A program made the position numbers and the translations under genes. Shown here piece after piece: positions 10,890-23,419 of a stretch of 64,000 nucleotides of DNA. The stretch is from Armillaria gallica (taxonomy: Eukaryota; Basidiomycota; Agaricomycetes; Agaricales; Physalacriaceae), in contig JBANDB010000003.1 of the NCBI GenBank assembly GCA_037576215.1, forward strand, positions 4,092,001 to 4,156,000. The letters are read 5' to 3'. Each line of letters starts with the position of its first letter. The first letter of the stretch is position 1. The notes under the pieces are model-generated. The model did no database searches. It saw nothing but the letters and a program-made list of their open reading frames with translations, and was not told where the DNA came from.

Positions 10890-13624
10890 ATGTCCCAATT
10901 AACTGGTCAGCATGAAAAATACGACATCATTTTTGCTGGAGGTATGTTTCATATTCCGCCTGGCAGCAGAAGAGGCGCTCAAAATATTGATAGGTGGAAC
11001 TAGTGGTTGCGTGACTGCTGGGTGAGCAACAACACTTTGGTTGCTTTGGGGCATTTTTTGCTAACACGTCCTCTCCTTTGATAAGACGCCTTGCTGCCGC
11101 TGATCCTTCACTCAAGATCCTGGTGGCTCTCTTTCTTTGTTGTACCGTTTTTGACATTGCTCATTTCATCGCTTCCAGATCCTCGAAGCAGGACCACACG
11201 TTCGTGGTCTTGAAAACCACATTCAACCGGCCCGCTACTTCAGCAATCTAGTTTCTCCAGACGGAGTCTTCACGTCACATGTCGGAAACCCTAGTAAATC
11301 CCTCGCCGGTCGATCTCCCGTCGTTACCTCCGCTAAATGTATGGGTGGTGGATCAAATGTTAACTGTGGGTGTTCTGCACCAATGTACGAGTTAAAGAGG
11401 TACTAATGTTGTCACCAGTCGTTATGTACACCAGAGCTTCTGCATCAGATTATGATGCTTGGGAAACTATTGGAAGTCATGGATGGGGCTCAAAGGACTT
11501 GATTCCACTGGCGAACAAAGTAAGGAGGACTCCAGTCATTTCACCCCAATTTTGAAGCCAGACCTATTTCAAGGTAGAAACTTATCAATGCGGTTCTGAC
11601 TCTACTCATGGTACAAATGGTCCTATTGCAATCTCAGTTAAAAATGTGGTCGGAACCTTTGGAGAACAATATCTTGATGTGGCAGCGAAATACGATAAGG
11701 ACCGTGATTTCACAGATGATCCTAACAATTTCAAGTCCTGCAATCAATATGGTGTACGTGCCAGAATTATTTTTCATCTCTGTTTCACTGACTTTTAAGT
11801 AGCCTTGGCCGAAGTCAGGATTAATTAGTTCGAGTGAATCGTCCATCACTGACAGGTTTCTTAGGTACATCAATCCGGTGTCTGGAACACGATCCGATAC
11901 TGCCCACCATTTCATTTATAATCAAGAACACAACGGTAATCTGAAGGTGCTAGACAGGCAAAGAGTTATCCGAGTAATTTTCGAGTAAGTTAGCTCTGAC
12001 ATGACCTTCCTTTAACCACTGATTTATATTCGCAGCGATAAACGCGCCATTGGCGTGGAATATACTGATGATGTCGAATGTACCACTAAAGTTCCCGGAG
12101 AAAGCGTCCATCAAGCGTTTGCATCACGTCTTGTCGTACTATCCGGCGGGGCGTTCGGTTCTCCGGCCATTCTGGAAAGGTACCTCTTTTTCTAAATATT
12201 GTGTCAATCAAAAGTTGAAACACACTACGCAGGTCAGGAATCGGAGGAACTGATATCTTGCAGAGGAACGATATACCCCAGATTGTCGACTTGCCTGGAG
12301 TGGGAGAGAACTACAACGGTATCTTATTTGGCATATAGAAAGTCCAAAGTTCACTGATCACTTTTTGGCAGACCATAACATTCTGTTTATTCCTTACTAC
12401 GCGGATGAAGCATCCGATACTCTTGATGGGATATTCGAGGGTGACCCAGCAATAGTTTCATGTACGTACTCTCCATACTCTCGCTTAGCTTTGTTGACAA
12501 AGTTTGAATTATTGAAGTCCACGCCGAGCAATGGCGCAAGGATGGGACGGGATTATTCGCAGCCAAGTTGAGGATTATCTTCCCCGGTTATGAACACTTC
12601 ACACATATGATCTCATAGTGGCATTGACGCTGGGATTAAGCACCGGCCAAATGAAAAGGATTTGAAGATTATCGGACCTACCTTCACCGAACGATGGAAC
12701 AGCTTCTTTTCGAACGCTCCCGACAAACCTGTCATGTGGATTGGTCCAATAGCCGGGTACAATATTTATACTATCACAGAGCCTTGAAACTGATGCTACT
12801 CTTGTAAGTTACGTGGGTCTTGATCCTCCACGACAACCTGGGCGCAAGTATTTCTCTTTGCTATATTACACGGTAGGCCCTCTATTGCGATATCTATATG
12901 TGACCAGATAATGTGAACGTATTGAAAGGAGTATCCTGCGTCGTTGGGCAGAGTCCACATCCAAGGTGGTCTCAATCCGTATGCCCCTCTTGATCTGGAG
13001 ACCGGTTTCCTTGACGAGTATGTTCTTTCTGTCGTAGAGACCTTGGCCATTTCTAATCGGGTGCTCGCATAAGCCCTGCCGACTTGGCCGTTTTAAGATT
13101 GGCTTATAAGCACAGTCGAGAGTTCGCCCGACGCATGAGCGCCTATCGAGGCTACACTGCTGCAGCACATCCTCTATTCCCCAAAGAGAGCGAGGCTGCC
13201 ACCGAATTCGAAGTTCAAGGTCCTGTTGCTATATCTGCGCCCGATATCGATTATACGGAGGAAGATGACGCCGCAATTGATGACTACCATCGTCTCAAAG
13301 GTGAGATTTACTTCCGTCTTCTCTGCTGTCATTAACGCAGTCGGCAATATTAGTGGCGACCACTTGGCACTCGGTAAGGTTACTCAAGGTAGTGGGAAGT
13401 AAGTCTGACCCTCGATATAGCTCGGGACGTGTGCGATGAAACCGCGTAGCCAAGGCGGGGTTGTCGATTCACGTCTTAATGTCTATGGTGTACAGAACCT
13501 CAAGGTTGCAGATATGAGTATAGCCCCGTCCAATGTCGGAGCCAACACGTACAATTCCGCACTGATCATTGGAGAAAAAGCAGCAATCATCATAGCGGAG
13601 GAGTTAGGAATCAAAGGTGTTTAG
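10890..13624 (+). CDS. GMC oxidoreductase, alcohol (methanol) oxidase type, copy 1
   Basis: FAD enzyme oxidising a primary alcohol with O2, giving an aldehyde and H2O2. Joined exons give the ADP-binding motif YDIIFAGGGTSGCVTAGRLAAAD, MGGGSNVNFVMYTRASASDYD (the GMC signature in the form seen in methanol oxidases), LVVLSGGAFGSPAILERSGIG, and the C-terminal catalytic segment TTWHSLGTCAMKPR with the active-site His, then NLKVADMSIAPSNVGANTYNSAL and IIGEKAA. It ends LGIKGV, so there is no C-terminal PTS1, and no N-terminal secretion signal. About 15 short introns isolate small exons, including an 11-nt micro-exon (11803-11813, encoding PWP plus part of a Lys). I found no stop or frameshift, so the gene looks functional. 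A close paralog lies inverted at 50.8-53.6 kb. Confidence 0.92.
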
Positions 13625-13983
13625 AGACACGAGTACGTCCTTTGTTGTAGACGGGTTCTCTGACGTAGACGTTTGGCTGCAGTAGTAGGCAGTGACACCC
13701 GTATCTACTCGAATCTAGAAGGCAGAATGTAATAATAAATCACACATCACCGTTCGGGAGGCAATGCTAGCTCTTGTAGTACATGAGGAGGCAACAGTTT
13801 CAGAAGGAAATATGATATGGTTGGCTCGACATCCATCATATGCATGCACGATTTATTTCCATACGAATTCCAGTTACGGTATACCCTAAAGAAGAATTTC
13901 CAATTGATGCTGTCCCCAGCATTCGAGATCCTCTTTCTTTCTTCGTCATCCTCGCCCTCGATTGTACTTAATAAGTATTCTAC
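13625..13983. other. Short intergenic gap between convergent genes
   Basis: Holds the 3' ends of the alcohol oxidase and of the 7TM protein gene; an AATAATAAAT stretch at about 13730 may serve as polyadenylation signal. Nothing else seen. Confidence 0.5.
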
Positions 13984-15584
13984 TTAGCCCGCATCCGCTT
14001 CATATTCGTTTGACATAGTGACCTAATTCAGTTCTTGTATGCACAGCGTGACAACATAGAGAACGCATACCTGCAGCTCATGAGACTCGGAAATCTCGGA
14101 GTACGCCGTTGGTGTCGTGGACCTGAAAAGAGGTGATGGAAGCTGGGGGGATCGAGGAAAATAACTATCGTCAAAAGCAGGCGAAGACGTTGAATTGAAG
14201 GTCATAGTTGAAGCCGGGGTTGACGGGAGGTCAACAGAGATGCTGTGCCTTGGCTTGTCAAACGTCGTCATATGAGAAAAGGAAGACTTGATGGGCGAGT
14301 TGTGACCAACGACAACGACAGAGGAAGCCCTGGCGCGCATCTCTGCCGGCCGTCTGGGATCGGTTCCTCTGCTGGGGCTTGGGGTGGGTCCGTTGATTTT
14401 ACTAAGAGAACCGCTGGTCACCCAGAAGAGAGCCAATGCATTGAAAATGACCTGTTTCCTAGTAAGAATCAGATTTATATGTATAATCATGTTTGTCTTA
14501 CATCCGCCCCGCAGCTACAGAGACATACCCATCCTAGTTCATGACCATCAAAAGAGGTCAGTACTGCCATGTTGACCTGCATTCAAGCTTCAGCGACAAT
14601 GTCTCTCTCAAAAAAAAAACTGAGACCCACAATAGATGTCGTAAGGGCGACCATGGCGGCACTGGTATTCGTGAAGCACGGATAACTCGAATAGGAAGAG
14701 CTTACATCAACGTTCTGATCGCAACCATTCTGATACGGGGATTTGGTACACTCGATCGAAGGATAGGCCAAAGAAACAGCGTCGTGAGGAAAACAGTAAT
14801 GTATCTAGGACACATTAGTTAGTTCCGTCACAAAGAGAAGTAGGCGACCCCACAAATCATAAGCCAACAAAAATATCGAAGAGAAAGGCTTCAGGCCTAT
14901 AATGCAAACTTGATCGTGTTCTCTCAAGAAAGTGACACTCCCTGGAAAGTTGGTATGTCATAGTCAACGATGTTGAAAGAGCAGTGACTCACCAATGACC
15001 ATTACGGCAATAGCAACGGTATACAGTCCCACTGTGATGGCGCAGAGAATATATATTTTCGACTGCAGGCGACGGACGCCCCCAGAAGGCGACCAGACAA
15101 GGTGTACTTTCTCAACTGACAGCGAGGATCAGAGAATGCGGCAATCGACGGAATAAGAAAACTTACTGAGAAAACAGTAAACGAGGAACTTTGAGGTAGA
15201 ATAGAAGAATACACAGATGTATATTGCTACCGCGCAAATCCTTGCGTGTGTTTCCAGGCCAACACCAAACGTGAGGACACCGCCTAACCGCATGAGACAT
15301 AAGAAATGGTGATACCAAGGATACGTACTGGAAAAGAGAAATAGCCACGAATCCAAGAAAATAAGCAAGATACATAGGCGGGGCCACGGAATCCGAATGG
15401 CAAATTTCCAAGTTGAAAAGTCTTCGGTGAGAGTCCTTCGGGACAGACAGTGGGTAAGAGTTGCTACGCCTGTACTTTTGATTGACGCGGGAAGGTGTAG
15501 ACCAACGAAGTCATGCGTACCGATGAAAAAGACCAAGGAGCTGAGCAGTTGCACCCCAACAGAAGGAAAAACAAGTGAAGGCAT
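13984..15584 (-). CDS. Seven-transmembrane protein, mushroom-specific family
   Basis: Polytopic membrane protein with a GPCR-like layout: about seven hydrophobic helices, then a Ser/Pro/Arg-rich cytosolic tail. Exons in order give MPSLVFPSVGVQLLSSLVFFIGVATLTH, WPRLCILLIFLDSWLFLFSSG, CAVAIYICVFFYSTSKFLVYCFL, the conserved loop EKVHLVWSPSGGVRRLQSKIYI, a QVCIIGLKPFSSIFLLAYDLW segment, VFLTTLFLWPILRS, AAMVALTTSIVNMAVLTSFDGHELGWVCL and ADVIFNALALFWVTSG. I know this arrangement from many unnamed Agaricomycete proteins; ligand and function are unknown. The ATG at 15584 is the most downstream possible start; the frame context suggests an additional 5' exon up to about 15714. The tail may end at 13984 (via a last intron) or already at 14023. 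Confidence 0.75.
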
Positions 15585-16210
15585 CGTGTCTGTACGTAGA
15601 TCTAGAGCAAGGGAAAGTCGACGTTGGCGTCGCTACTGCACTTGTCTTGGATGAGGTCAGTCGGTCTCCGATCATACATATGATCGGCATAAACGAGGCA
15701 AACCACTTGCTCACGTGGTCGCTTTGCAGCGAGCGGGTTACTGAAACTAAGTAACAAGTCTGAGCTCATTTAGTTGATTTCGTACTGGCTTGGCTAAGAG
15801 GTCTCTTGCTCCATTCCTTTGTGTCTGTAGAACATGGAGGTTGGCATGGAAAGGAAAGGATATCAGCAGCTTACTTCATTCTCATTGGAAGGACTTGGTT
15901 GTCGTTCAGACTCTAAACGGGGAAGGTAGACTTTCTTTTGAGAAATACCTAGCACTGTATATCTTCCAACTACCGTGATGTGTAACAATCTCATTGAGCC
16001 GCACGATGCTCGATACAGACCGCCAAACTTGGTACAAATTATGTGTATTGTCTGTGTCTGAGGAAGAATGCGATTAATGATGATACGAATGTGGCATGTA
16101 TTAGATACCAACCCTTTCTTCCAAAAGATTGGGCATCATTAGTCTACAACGGCACCCTCTATAACACAGCATTAAAACCGAACTTACTATAGAAACAAAA
16201 GGTATGTCGT
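15585..16210. other. Intergenic, possibly including a 5' exon of the 7TM gene
   Basis: The first 130 bp may hold the N-terminal exon of the 7TM protein. The rest has only short frames with no recognisable content. Confidence 0.45.
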
Positions 16211-17191
16211 CTACATGAAATCATCAGCATTGCTGCCAAAATCGTCCAACGCTTCATCGTATATGCTGGTGTCGACCCTTGAACCGAGTCAGTTTTTCAA
16301 ACACCAAATCAAAAAAGAATCAAGACGTACCTGCTTGCAACCTTTGCAGCTCCGAGGGCGGGCTTCGACGTTGCCTTCGGCTTCTTCTTGCCGCTTGCCT
16401 TGTCTCTCTGTTCCTTCTGCTTTTCGTTGGCAAGGGTAGTCAGCCCACTGGCCGCTTTGCGCACTTCGACGTCCTTGAGAGGCAGTGCCATCTCGCGCAC
16501 AAAATGTTCGACAAAGGCATGGTATAACGGCTTATTCTGGTGCCTTTTGATAACGACCTCTATTATGCGCGATGAAAGCTGTATGAAGTCTTCTTTCGTT
16601 CGAGGCTGGAAAGACAGAAGGGAATCCAATTCCTTGGAAGTCGTGCCTATCAGACGTGTTAATAAGATCTTCCAGCACTGGGAGTCAGCTATTACCTCCG
16701 AGGGCGGCGGCACCGAACAATTCAGCGGCATTGTTAAGGTCTGCATTAAGCTCCAATTCCTTCTCTCTTCGGGCTTTCTCCCTTGGATCCAGAACAGAGT
16801 CAGAGTCGTATTCATCCTCCTCGGTTTTACGTGCAGCCTTTTCAGCTTCCTTCTCCGCGATCTTTGCCTTTAGTGTACCCTTCTTCTTAGGTGGTGCTAC
16901 TGGCGCCGACGGGGCCTTCTCTTCTTCCTCCTCGGATGAATCCTCCCAGTCACTCTGTAGAAGTGTCAAAGAGTTTATATCAATAGTAACGATGTATAAC
17001 GCACTACTGGAGCATCATCGTCCTCATCTTCTCCCTCCCATTTTCCCTTGGCAGGCTTCTTTGTCAGCGGCACTTTCGCCTGAGGACCAGTAGTTTTGGC
17101 TTGAGTATCGCTGTCAGATCCCTCTGATAGTCAATCAGTATAAAGATCAGGGTATGATTGACGAGCAAGAATGGGTACCCCAGTCAGACAT
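16211..17191 (-). CDS. HCR1: Translation initiation factor eIF3 subunit J
   Basis: Loosely bound eIF3 subunit that contacts the 40S decoding centre and helps in recycling. Exon 1 is very short (MSDW plus one base, ATG at 17191), a pattern matching the acidic N-terminus. Next come SDWEDSSEEEEEKAP, a Lys/Ala-rich coiled stretch (KKKGTLKAKIAEKEAEKAARK), DEYDSDSVLDPREKARREKELELNADLNNAAELFGAA (the family core), LLSFQPRTKEDFIQLSSRI, HAFVEHFVREMALPLKDVEVRKAASGLTTLANEKQKEQR, and a Lys/Ala tail ending EALDDFGSNADDFM, the usual acidic C-terminus. Complete, about 260 residues. It diverges from COQ9 with 125 bp between start codons. Confidence 0.93.
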
Positions 17192-17316
17192 GCCGGATTA
17201 TCAGCGACGACACGCTAAGCGTGCAAATCAAGTTAGTGAGGAAAGAGAAAAGTGGAGGGAAATGAGGTAACACGTCGTATGATCACTTCGGCATTTTCCG
17301 GGCTCTTTCCATCATC

Positions 17317-18164
17317 ATGTCAAGGTAAGTAGAAAGAAACGCAATTTACAGGTTTCTGTTACTGATTTCCTTCTCCAAAGGATACAGCTACTTCAGCTGG
17401 CTACCAGCTTGGTCAAGACACACGGATTTACCCGAGCAGCTCTGGCGGAGTCAGTGCTTCTTCTTCCTCCTGGACAGGCGCATCCAGACCCTCTGTCTGA
17501 CACTGCTGTGTCTTCATTGTTCGGGAATGGGGACGACGCGAGGCGGACTCTTATACATGCTTGGCTCGACCAAGGAATACGGCATATGGGAACTGTACCG
17601 TCGCCCACTTTAAAAAGTGTTTTACATGCTCGACTGCAATATAATGAGCCAGTGTTGCAGCATCTACCAGAGGTACACTTATTATTATTTTGGGCCTTTG
17701 TATGGCTTACCCTGTTCTGAGGCTTTTGCGCTCTTGGCTTCTCCAAGCTCTGGTGTCCCCCTTCTTGATCCTATTCCTGCCCTCAAACACGCCTCAAGGA
17801 TTGCAGACGAGTCTTGTTACATAACGAGCGATACGTCCGTGCAGGTGAGTCTCGGTCTGCTTCCTGGAGACGGTTAACCAGTGACAATCTGCCAAGCTTT
17901 CTTGGTATGCTCGCAGGGCTTCTATCGCGGGAATATATGGCGCGTCAGGTGGTTCTATCCTCATGCCGGTCCTAAGAGGATGCTAATAATGTATTACCCT
18001 TAGAACTTCATCAGTTCACGTCACCATCGACAGCATATAGTTTCTTAGACAACCTGTTCGACACCTCCAACAGCTTCAGGACATCCATGGAGGAACTCGG
18101 TCTGTTTTCTTCCTACGTTTTCAAGGCCTGGAAGGGCATCATTAAAAGTAAAGGGATCATATAG
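17317..18164 (+). CDS. COQ9: Ubiquinone biosynthesis protein COQ9
   Basis: Mitochondrial lipid-binding protein that presents CoQ intermediates to COQ7. The chosen ATG (17317) gives a short exon MSR joined to IQLLQLATSLVKTHGFTRAALAESVLLLP, the TetR-like first helices of COQ9; then PLSDTAVSSLFGNGDDARRTLIHAWLDQGI, NEPVLQHLPEAFALLASP, PALKHASRIADESCYITSDTSVQLSWYARRASIAGIYGASELHQFTSPSTAYSFLDNLF and the amphipathic C-terminal helix SSYVFKAWKGIIKSKGII that contacts membrane in the human protein. No long mitochondrial presequence is visible in this start; an upstream exon cannot be excluded. Four introns. Confidence 0.88.
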
Positions 18165-18649
18165 TCTCTGGTACAAGCGCACGAATCATCTGTAATAAAT
18201 TGATATTCAAGCCGTAGATCGCAGGTTTGACGCGGCAAGCGCCGCGACGCAGTGTCACGGAAACCGTATGAGCGAAGTTCGTTCGGGGAACGGCAATCAA
18301 CGTAACACAATGCCTTGGTACCTTTAATACCCAATAACTCCGTGTCCAAGTGTAATTTTCATACTAGACGAGGGCATAGGCAACACTACGGATACAGTAA
18401 AGAACGAATCACATACGTGAGAAGAAAAGATAGTCCAGATCCTCGAATGGTCCATGTGTACAATTACCGTATCGTAAAATGAGATACTTATAATAGATTA
18501 TTTAAAACGTCAGATCCCAAGTAACCCAGCGAACCCAGCGACAGCATATCTACGACAGAACACAGTCGGGTATCGTGATTCCATCTTTTAGCGTTCGGCT
18601 AGAAGAAACTGTCTTAGCGCTATGAAGAATGACATTTGAGCTGCGAGGC
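18165..18649. other. Gap between convergent COQ9 and GH17 genes
   Basis: About 485 bp of 3' flanks. AT-rich segment with AATAGATTATTTAAAACG near 18490; no gene seen. Confidence 0.5.
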
Positions 18650-20780
18650 TTACTTGGCGTTGAACAGGCCCCACCAACCCTACGAAAGGCGATCAGAAGG
18701 TGAATTTACTTCAGGGGAAACATAAATACCTCTACACCGCCGTACTGTTTGTCCTGGAAGAAGGGACCGATGAGTAAAAACGCTCGTTACTATAAAAGTA
18801 GCACCATACCTTCCACTCTTCATCGAAGAACTTTGAGAAAATGCATCAGTATCAAAGAATCAGACTTGGACTGTAGTCTTACCTCGAAGAAGAAGTACTT
18901 AGTACCGTTAGTATTGGCTTGGCAGATGTATGTGTCGAGGAAAGTCTGCCTCAAAGTTGGTGAATCGAAGTCGACCACATGGATAAATATTTCTCATACC
19001 TGGAGGTTTGCAACAGATGCTGTCGAGGGCCCATTGGATTCATCGGCCACATCAGAAGACTTCGTTGGCCAACCTATACCCATACCACTTAACATTGTCC
19101 TCACGACGACCTGGGGACGAAAATCACGCACCAGTTTCAGCGACATACATCTCAGGGGTGTTGCTTAGACCTTGCGCTAGCTGCACATCATTGACCTCGA
19201 AGAACTCCCAAGTCCAACCCGCGGATTGATCGACGCTGACATTGGCGAACCATGGATGAACGTTTGCCATCTACCCAGATGTCCGGTTATTTAGACCAAT
19301 GAAATGAGGTGAGGTAGACTTACACCATAGTCCACTTGCTCCAACACGAGATCATTGAAATAACTACCGGCATCAGCATTGCCGACTGGCAAGGATACTC
19401 CAAGGCCGCTCAGCATGGACCGCGTATCGTTGATGTTAGCAATCAGCAATTCGCCGCCTGCGAAAGTGTCAATCCATCAATACTTTACCAACGAGCATCA
19501 TGTCGGACCTTTGTTTCCAACAGCGCCATTAGGATCAGTGGCGCCATTGGCATTGAGATAACTAACATGGGAGACGTCGGTCAACTATCTCCATGATCCA
19601 GAAAGAGAGATCACAAACTTCAGGATGTACTCGTTACCAACGGTCACTCCACCAATGTGGTCCGTCCCGTAGGTTTGTATCGCCGACTTGATTAGGTCTC
19701 TTTGACGATCGTAGGCCGCATCACTATCGGTTGAAACGGGGTAGTTGCCCAAGAAGACCGTCATGTTGACCTTTGTCTGTTTGATAGCCTCTAGCTGAGC
19801 GGGAGGAGAAAGATCAGCCTAGCTTGCAGCCGCATTGAGATATAGACATACCACCAACGCTGATTGGTTGCAATCGGCACCATAGAGGCGGACTCGCTAA
19901 TGGTCAAATGGTTAGCAGGCGTTCGAGAGCCAATGAAGATTGTTTTACCGTCGTCAACTGAGACATTATCTAGCACAACATCAGAACAATCCTAGAATTT
20001 TCGAAAGAATGTTGGGAATACCTGAATGTCAGAAATAACATCATCTAGTCATGATGTACCCATATGTCAAAACAGGGACCACGTCTATTTTAATGCTACT
20101 CACCAAGCGAATTGCCGCAGTCGGGCAACTGGGAGCCGGCGGGGGTATATGCAATGCCGTAGAACGACTGCTTCAGATTGGCATCCTTTGAAAAGTTACT
20201 AGGATCGGAGCTCGAAGAACCGGATTTGCTGCTTGAACTACTTGAACTCGAGCTCTTTTTGGACAACGTGACACCCAGGGCGACACCGATTGCAATCAAG
20301 GCTACAAGTCCAATAATGCTTCCAATAACCTACTCCACAATCGTGAGAATGAAGGATATTTCGGTCACACGAGGGTACTCACAACCCATTTCTTCTTGCC
20401 GCTACCCGTGGAGGCCCCCTTCTCCATCCAGGCGTCGTTTGGTGTTATATGATCGTGATCGGAATACCCATGGTGGTCATAATCGCGATAGCCGGTTGTC
20501 ATGTCGGTTGTGGAATCCATTGCACTTGGCTGCGACGCCAAGGGGGCACCATATGAACGTGTAGCATGTCCGCTGGGACTTTGAGGAATAAGTGGTATAT
20601 CTTGTGTAGAAAAAGATGAAGGAGTGGTTATGCTAGAGAGGCGGTGTGGTGGCTAGAAAACAGGGCCGGTCAATCGTTTGTTGAGTTGAGCTGTAGGAAT
20701 GCGCGTACTGGTACGCTATCATAATAGTCCTGTAGGTCCGTGTTGGAATGCCGTGGACCATCACCATAAAGCGTTGCCAT
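18650..20780 (-). CDS. Membrane-anchored GH17 beta-1,3-glucanase
   Basis: Glycoside hydrolase family 17 enzyme acting on cell-wall beta-1,3-glucan. The start at 20780 (MATLYGDGPRHSNTDLQDYYDS) opens a cytosolic N-terminus of roughly 120 residues, followed by one transmembrane helix (IIGLVALIAIGVALGVTL), a poly-Ser linker and the extracellular catalytic domain starting QSFYGIAYTPAGSQLPDCG. The barrel carries TTRIRLYGADCNQ, VGNEYILN with the acid/base Glu, and YVAETGWPS with the nucleophile Glu, and it ends WKDKQYGGVEGWWGLFNAK. This type II topology matches basidiomycete glucan 1,3-beta-glucosidases involved in wall remodelling. About ten introns; no defect seen. Confidence 0.9.
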
Positions 20781-21115
20781 TACAGGAAAAAGTCAGCAGT
20801 GCTCAAAAGGTTGAAGGTAGAAGGGAATGATGGGGGGACAGTGGGAGGAACAAACTTCGCTTCATATTTCATTTCGGTACAGCTGCGCATGTCGCAAGTA
20901 ACGCTGGACCGTCACGTCGGCCTTTTCAAGGGGTAATAAGCAGGCTAAAAAAAGTACATAAGGCAATATTAATAGATTAATGTCCATATCTGGAAAATAC
21001 ATGTAGCAACCACAGTAAAAATAAAGTCCATGGACCTTTTCTAAAAACAGGCCGTGAAATCCAGACGCGAGTACAAAGAAAGCGAGGGGTATGCCAAAGC
21101 GAGGGAAGGAGAGGG
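20781..21115. other. Intergenic between GH17 start and RhoGAP stop
   Basis: About 335 bp holding the GH17 promoter and the RhoGAP 3' end. No gene recognised. Confidence 0.5.
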
Positions 21116-22770
21116 CTACGACGTCGTAGGCATTGGATCTTGTCCACCCCTGGTCTGCCCATGGGAGGATGACATTCGTTTCTGTTTTCGCAAAAGTCGT
21201 GGAGCATCAGATGACGACGAAGTAGCTCGCCGACCAGAGGGCAGGGTCCGACTCCGAGAGACACTCGCCGGTCCCTCCTCTGGTCGTGAAGGAGGGGTTT
21301 CATTGACGGGGGGAAGTTCTGTCTCGGCTACAGCAACGTGGGGCGCAGCTGCGAGTAAAACTTCAACCATTGAATCATCCAGGACAATGGAACATACCGC
21401 TGCGGTCGAGGGTCGTTCTTCGTCGCGTCACTCGACGCATGTCTTTCTTCCCTACCATCTTCCACCCACTACCTGGCTGTCGCTCATCGTCAGAACTGGG
21501 AAATACGGTGATGTCGTCCATGGATGATTCGTCGGATATCGGTGAACCAGGTGTGCTTTGGGGCGGCGGTGGTATGTCAAGCATGAACCAATCCTGTTGG
21601 GCTATTAGAAACTCTAATACCTTCTGGCTTAGAGCGTGCTCTTTCGGCGACATCTCATGATGAGGATGAGATATCAAACCAGGCCGAAAGATTACAGCAA
21701 GATCTGATGAAAAAGATTAAGTTCCGTCGTCAGGCCCATATGTAGGGCATACTTACTCGTGGCGGTCATCAAGTTGATGTCAGATTTCCGTGCAAATACA
21801 GACAAGAGATCCAGCACGTATAAAAGAAGATATTGATTGGCACGAGGCATGGCCCGTATAAGCCTCTTATATGTGGCGATGACTTCGTCCTGATTGTGGG
21901 GCTCCTTCGCTAATACGCAGTGAGGACATGGCAACGAGGTAGTCGCGGAATACAATCACCTAGAGAGTCTCGGAACTGCACGAACAAGGCGGTGAGACTA
22001 ACGGAAGATGAAGCATGCAAAACTTACGTCATGATACATGTCGTAGGGTATAACAGGTTCCTATTCAATCATAAGAGACCATATAGTTGCAACCTGAGGT
22101 TGGACGAACAGGCATTTGCGTAAGGTATCTCCGGAAGACACTTGCGACATCATGGGAGGTGTATGAGACTTGCTTCCAGTCCATTGATTTGCCGTACTGA
22201 TGGAAAGATGAGAAGGAAGAAAGATGGCCAAGAGTATGATCCGTACCCGTGGAGGAGTCTCAAATTCAGCCTGGAGTTCTCTCATCCTCTTGGTGGAGCC
22301 ATTTACTCGAAATGTGCCAGGTACCTCCGTGGCTGGTTTCGCAATGAGCGTTATTCATGGCCTGCGGAGAGGAATCAAACCATTTTCTTTGAGATACAGA
22401 CCGCTGAAAGGCAACAGTCAAAGGGCGGATTTGAATTCGAGAAGGCGACCCACCACTTCGCCACAACGACTGGAATATAGCCCCACACGAAGAGTTCTCC
22501 GTTTGCATTTGCGGTCGATATCTGGACGCTGGCATACCTCAAACTCTCCTTGAGCGGCTTCCCGAAGACTGGATGCTCCGAGTCTTCTGCGGTCGGTAAG
22601 ATAAAGCCGCTGCCCAACGTCAAGGACTCACCCTTGGAGTCGGCCTCCTTCTTGACCTTTTGAACAAAGTTGAACTGATTCCACCAGGCCTTGAGATTTG
22701 CCTTCGTAGGTGCCTGCTGTGCTGGGTCGAGTATGGCTCTTGGCGGGGGCACGTACGGTGGAGACTGCAT
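21116..22770 (-). CDS. Rho GTPase-activating protein
   Basis: Stimulates GTP hydrolysis on a Rho/Cdc42-type GTPase. The RhoGAP domain is clear: FGKPLKESLRYASVQIST, VPGTFRVNGSTKRMRELQ with the arginine finger, KSMDW...YTPHDVASVFRRYLTQMPEPVIPYDMYHDFRDSL, DEVIATYKRLIRAMPRANQYLLLYVLDLLSVFARKSDINLMTATNLAVIFRPGLISHP and EHALSQKVLEFLIAQQDWFM. A C-terminal Ser/Arg-rich tail (SGRRATSSSSDAPRLLRKQKR) ends at 21116. The ATG at 22770 (MQSPPYVPPP) is the safest start, but the frame continues upstream to an acceptor near 22865 (SLFGIFKRRARRN), so a further 5' exon is likely. No PH or SH3 domain is seen in this stretch. Confidence 0.88.
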
Positions 22771-23419
22771 GTCGGAAGATGTAGATGGTGGGACCTGTTC
22801 AACGACTGCTGTTGTGTTTCTGCGAGCTCGTCTCTTGAAAATCCCGAAAAGACTGTTTGGCTGCTGTAGAGCCAGAATAAAGCGGAGTCAGAGGTATGCA
22901 GGGTGATGTTTCGGATACTAAAGTAGCGTGAAGGAGGAAGGGTAAGAGGCCCTGCATATGACGGCACCCGGCACTGCCACCCCGAAATGGGGTATCCATC
23001 CTCGCCCTACAACCATCCTGGCAGGCTCATTTCACCACGAACTGGTCTTGTGCTGAGAATTGGAGGCTGCCCCTAGCTGATATTGTTGCCCCGTGCCTGT
23101 AGTTACGGATCGACGGCAACCCACACTGGCATATTGGGTCCGGACGACGCAACTGCAAGTGGCTAGGCCTTATTTGTGGCGCATGATCCGTTAACCAGCG
23201 ACACTATTATTTAAATGGAAAAACTTCAGCCTAGGACATACAGAAATATTCAAAACTGCCCCACTCTAGGTACATACGGTGGTGCTTCACTGAAGCCAAA
23301 ATGGGGCGTGGGAAATATGGGGGCACGTGATCTGCGGCAAACGCGACCGCGCTCAACTCCAACCTTATGTAACCTCCCTCTCGTTTGCCTCATTCCCAAC
23401 ATCGTACTTCACTTTTGCC
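22771..23419. other. Divergent promoter region, RhoGAP / GBD protein
   Basis: About 650 bp; the first 100 bp probably encode the N-terminus of the RhoGAP (see that entry). The remainder has only short frames. Confidence 0.45.

Noticed and set aside
10890..13624. First alcohol oxidase read as a decayed copy (stop codons between 11814 and 11878)
   Set aside because: Adding an 11-nt micro-exon restores the frame, and copy 2 has the same micro-exon, so the stops are intronic.
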